From: Candidatus Eiseniibacteriota bacterium
GTDB lineage: Bacteria > Joyebacterota > Joyebacteria > Joyebacterales > Joyebacteraceae
Length of the DNA: 5,650 nucleotides
Reading direction: 5' to 3'
Assembly: GCA_030639555.1 (NCBI GenBank)
Contig: DAOWCM010000149.1
Location: 1 to 5,650 of the forward strand
Made by a program: the position numbers and the translations under genes. Within the stretch, counting starts at the first letter, position 1, and each line of letters starts with the position of its first letter. Under the pieces are notes generated by a model. The model ran no database searches and was not told the DNA's origin. It saw only the letters and a list, made by a program, of their open reading frames with translations. Of the stretch, positions 5,427-5,650 are shown in pieces.

Positions 5427-5650
5427 GAATCGCGTACTTCGATTGCTTTGCGGGCGTGGCCGGCGACATGATCGTCGGCGCCCTGCTCGATGCGGGGCTC
5501 GCGCTTGCGGACCTTGAGCGTGAGCTTGCGAAGCTCGACGCCGGCGGCTACAGCGTCGAGGCGCGGAAGACCGAGAGGAACGGCATCTCGGGCACGAAGT
5601 TCGAGGTCGCCACTGAAGAAGCGAACGTCTCGAGAAGCGCCGCCGAGATC
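5423..5650 (+). CDS. larC: LarC, nickel-inserting cyclometallase of NPN cofactor synthesis (3' truncated by window)
   Basis: The ATG at 5423 overlaps the larB stop and the frame stays open to the window end, giving the first 76 residues. A GAGG at 5415-5418 sits 4 bases upstream. The N-terminal sequence RIAYFDCFAGVAGDMIVGAL (2-21) is the LarC (formerly DUF111) signature, with Asp7, Cys8 and Asp15 visible. LarC uses CTP to insert nickel into pyridinium-3,5-bisthiocarboxylic acid mononucleotide, forming the carbon-nickel bond of the finished cofactor. In L. plantarum LarC is made from two reading frames (larC1/larC2) by programmed frameshift. Whether this one is a single frame cannot be seen here. 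Identification rests on the N-terminus and on operon position directly after larE-larB. Confidence 0.93.
   Translation, partial: MRIAYFDCFAGVAGDMIVGALLDAGLALADLERELAKLDAGGYSVEARKTERNGISGTKFEVATEEANVSRSAAEI

Overview
The window is a gene-dense, GC-rich bacterial segment with every supported gene on the + strand. It reads as a nickel-related locus: the cofactor half is firm, and the outer-membrane half is inferred from context. A TonB-dependent receptor implies a Gram-negative (diderm) cell. The second gene encodes a secreted beta-propeller ending in a FlgD-Ig/T9SS-like C-terminal domain. Such tails are common in the FCB supergroup and allied high-GC candidate phyla (Eisenbacteria-, Latescibacteria- or Krumholzibacteria-like lineages). 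That lineage guess is inference and weak.

Region 1 (1-2946): the C-terminal part of a TonB-dependent outer-membrane receptor (5' end outside the window), then after only 15 bp a secreted beta-propeller protein with its own strong ribosome binding site. The pair recalls the BtuB-BtuG arrangement of Bacteroidetes, where a surface propeller captures a cobalt cofactor for a TonB-dependent barrel. The ligand here cannot be read from the sequence.

Region 2 (2947-3145): a 199-bp gap with two GC-rich hairpins lacking U-tracts, a perfect 12-bp palindrome, a weak -10-like hexamer and a good Shine-Dalgarno sequence for the next gene. It probably separates two transcription units.

Region 3 (3146-5650): a tightly coupled operon. 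It holds a six-helix membrane protein of the UreH/NicO (nickel/cobalt transporter-like) type with a histidine-rich loop, then larE, larB and the start of larC (cut by the window end). Each junction is a 4-bp stop/start overlap. LarB, LarE and LarC together make the nickel-pincer nucleotide (NPN) cofactor of lactate racemase-type enzymes. LarB carboxylates nicotinic acid adenine dinucleotide and releases AMP, LarE swaps both carboxylates for thiocarboxylates, and LarC inserts nickel. The transporter plausibly supplies that nickel.

The most notable points are these. LarE has exactly three cysteines in a CxxC plus C arrangement, which fits the [4Fe-4S]-dependent catalytic class rather than the sacrificial-cysteine class of Lactobacillus plantarum. 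A receptor/propeller pair sits directly upstream of a nickel-cofactor operon, suggesting a possible outer-membrane-to-cofactor nickel route. No LarA-type client enzyme lies in the window.
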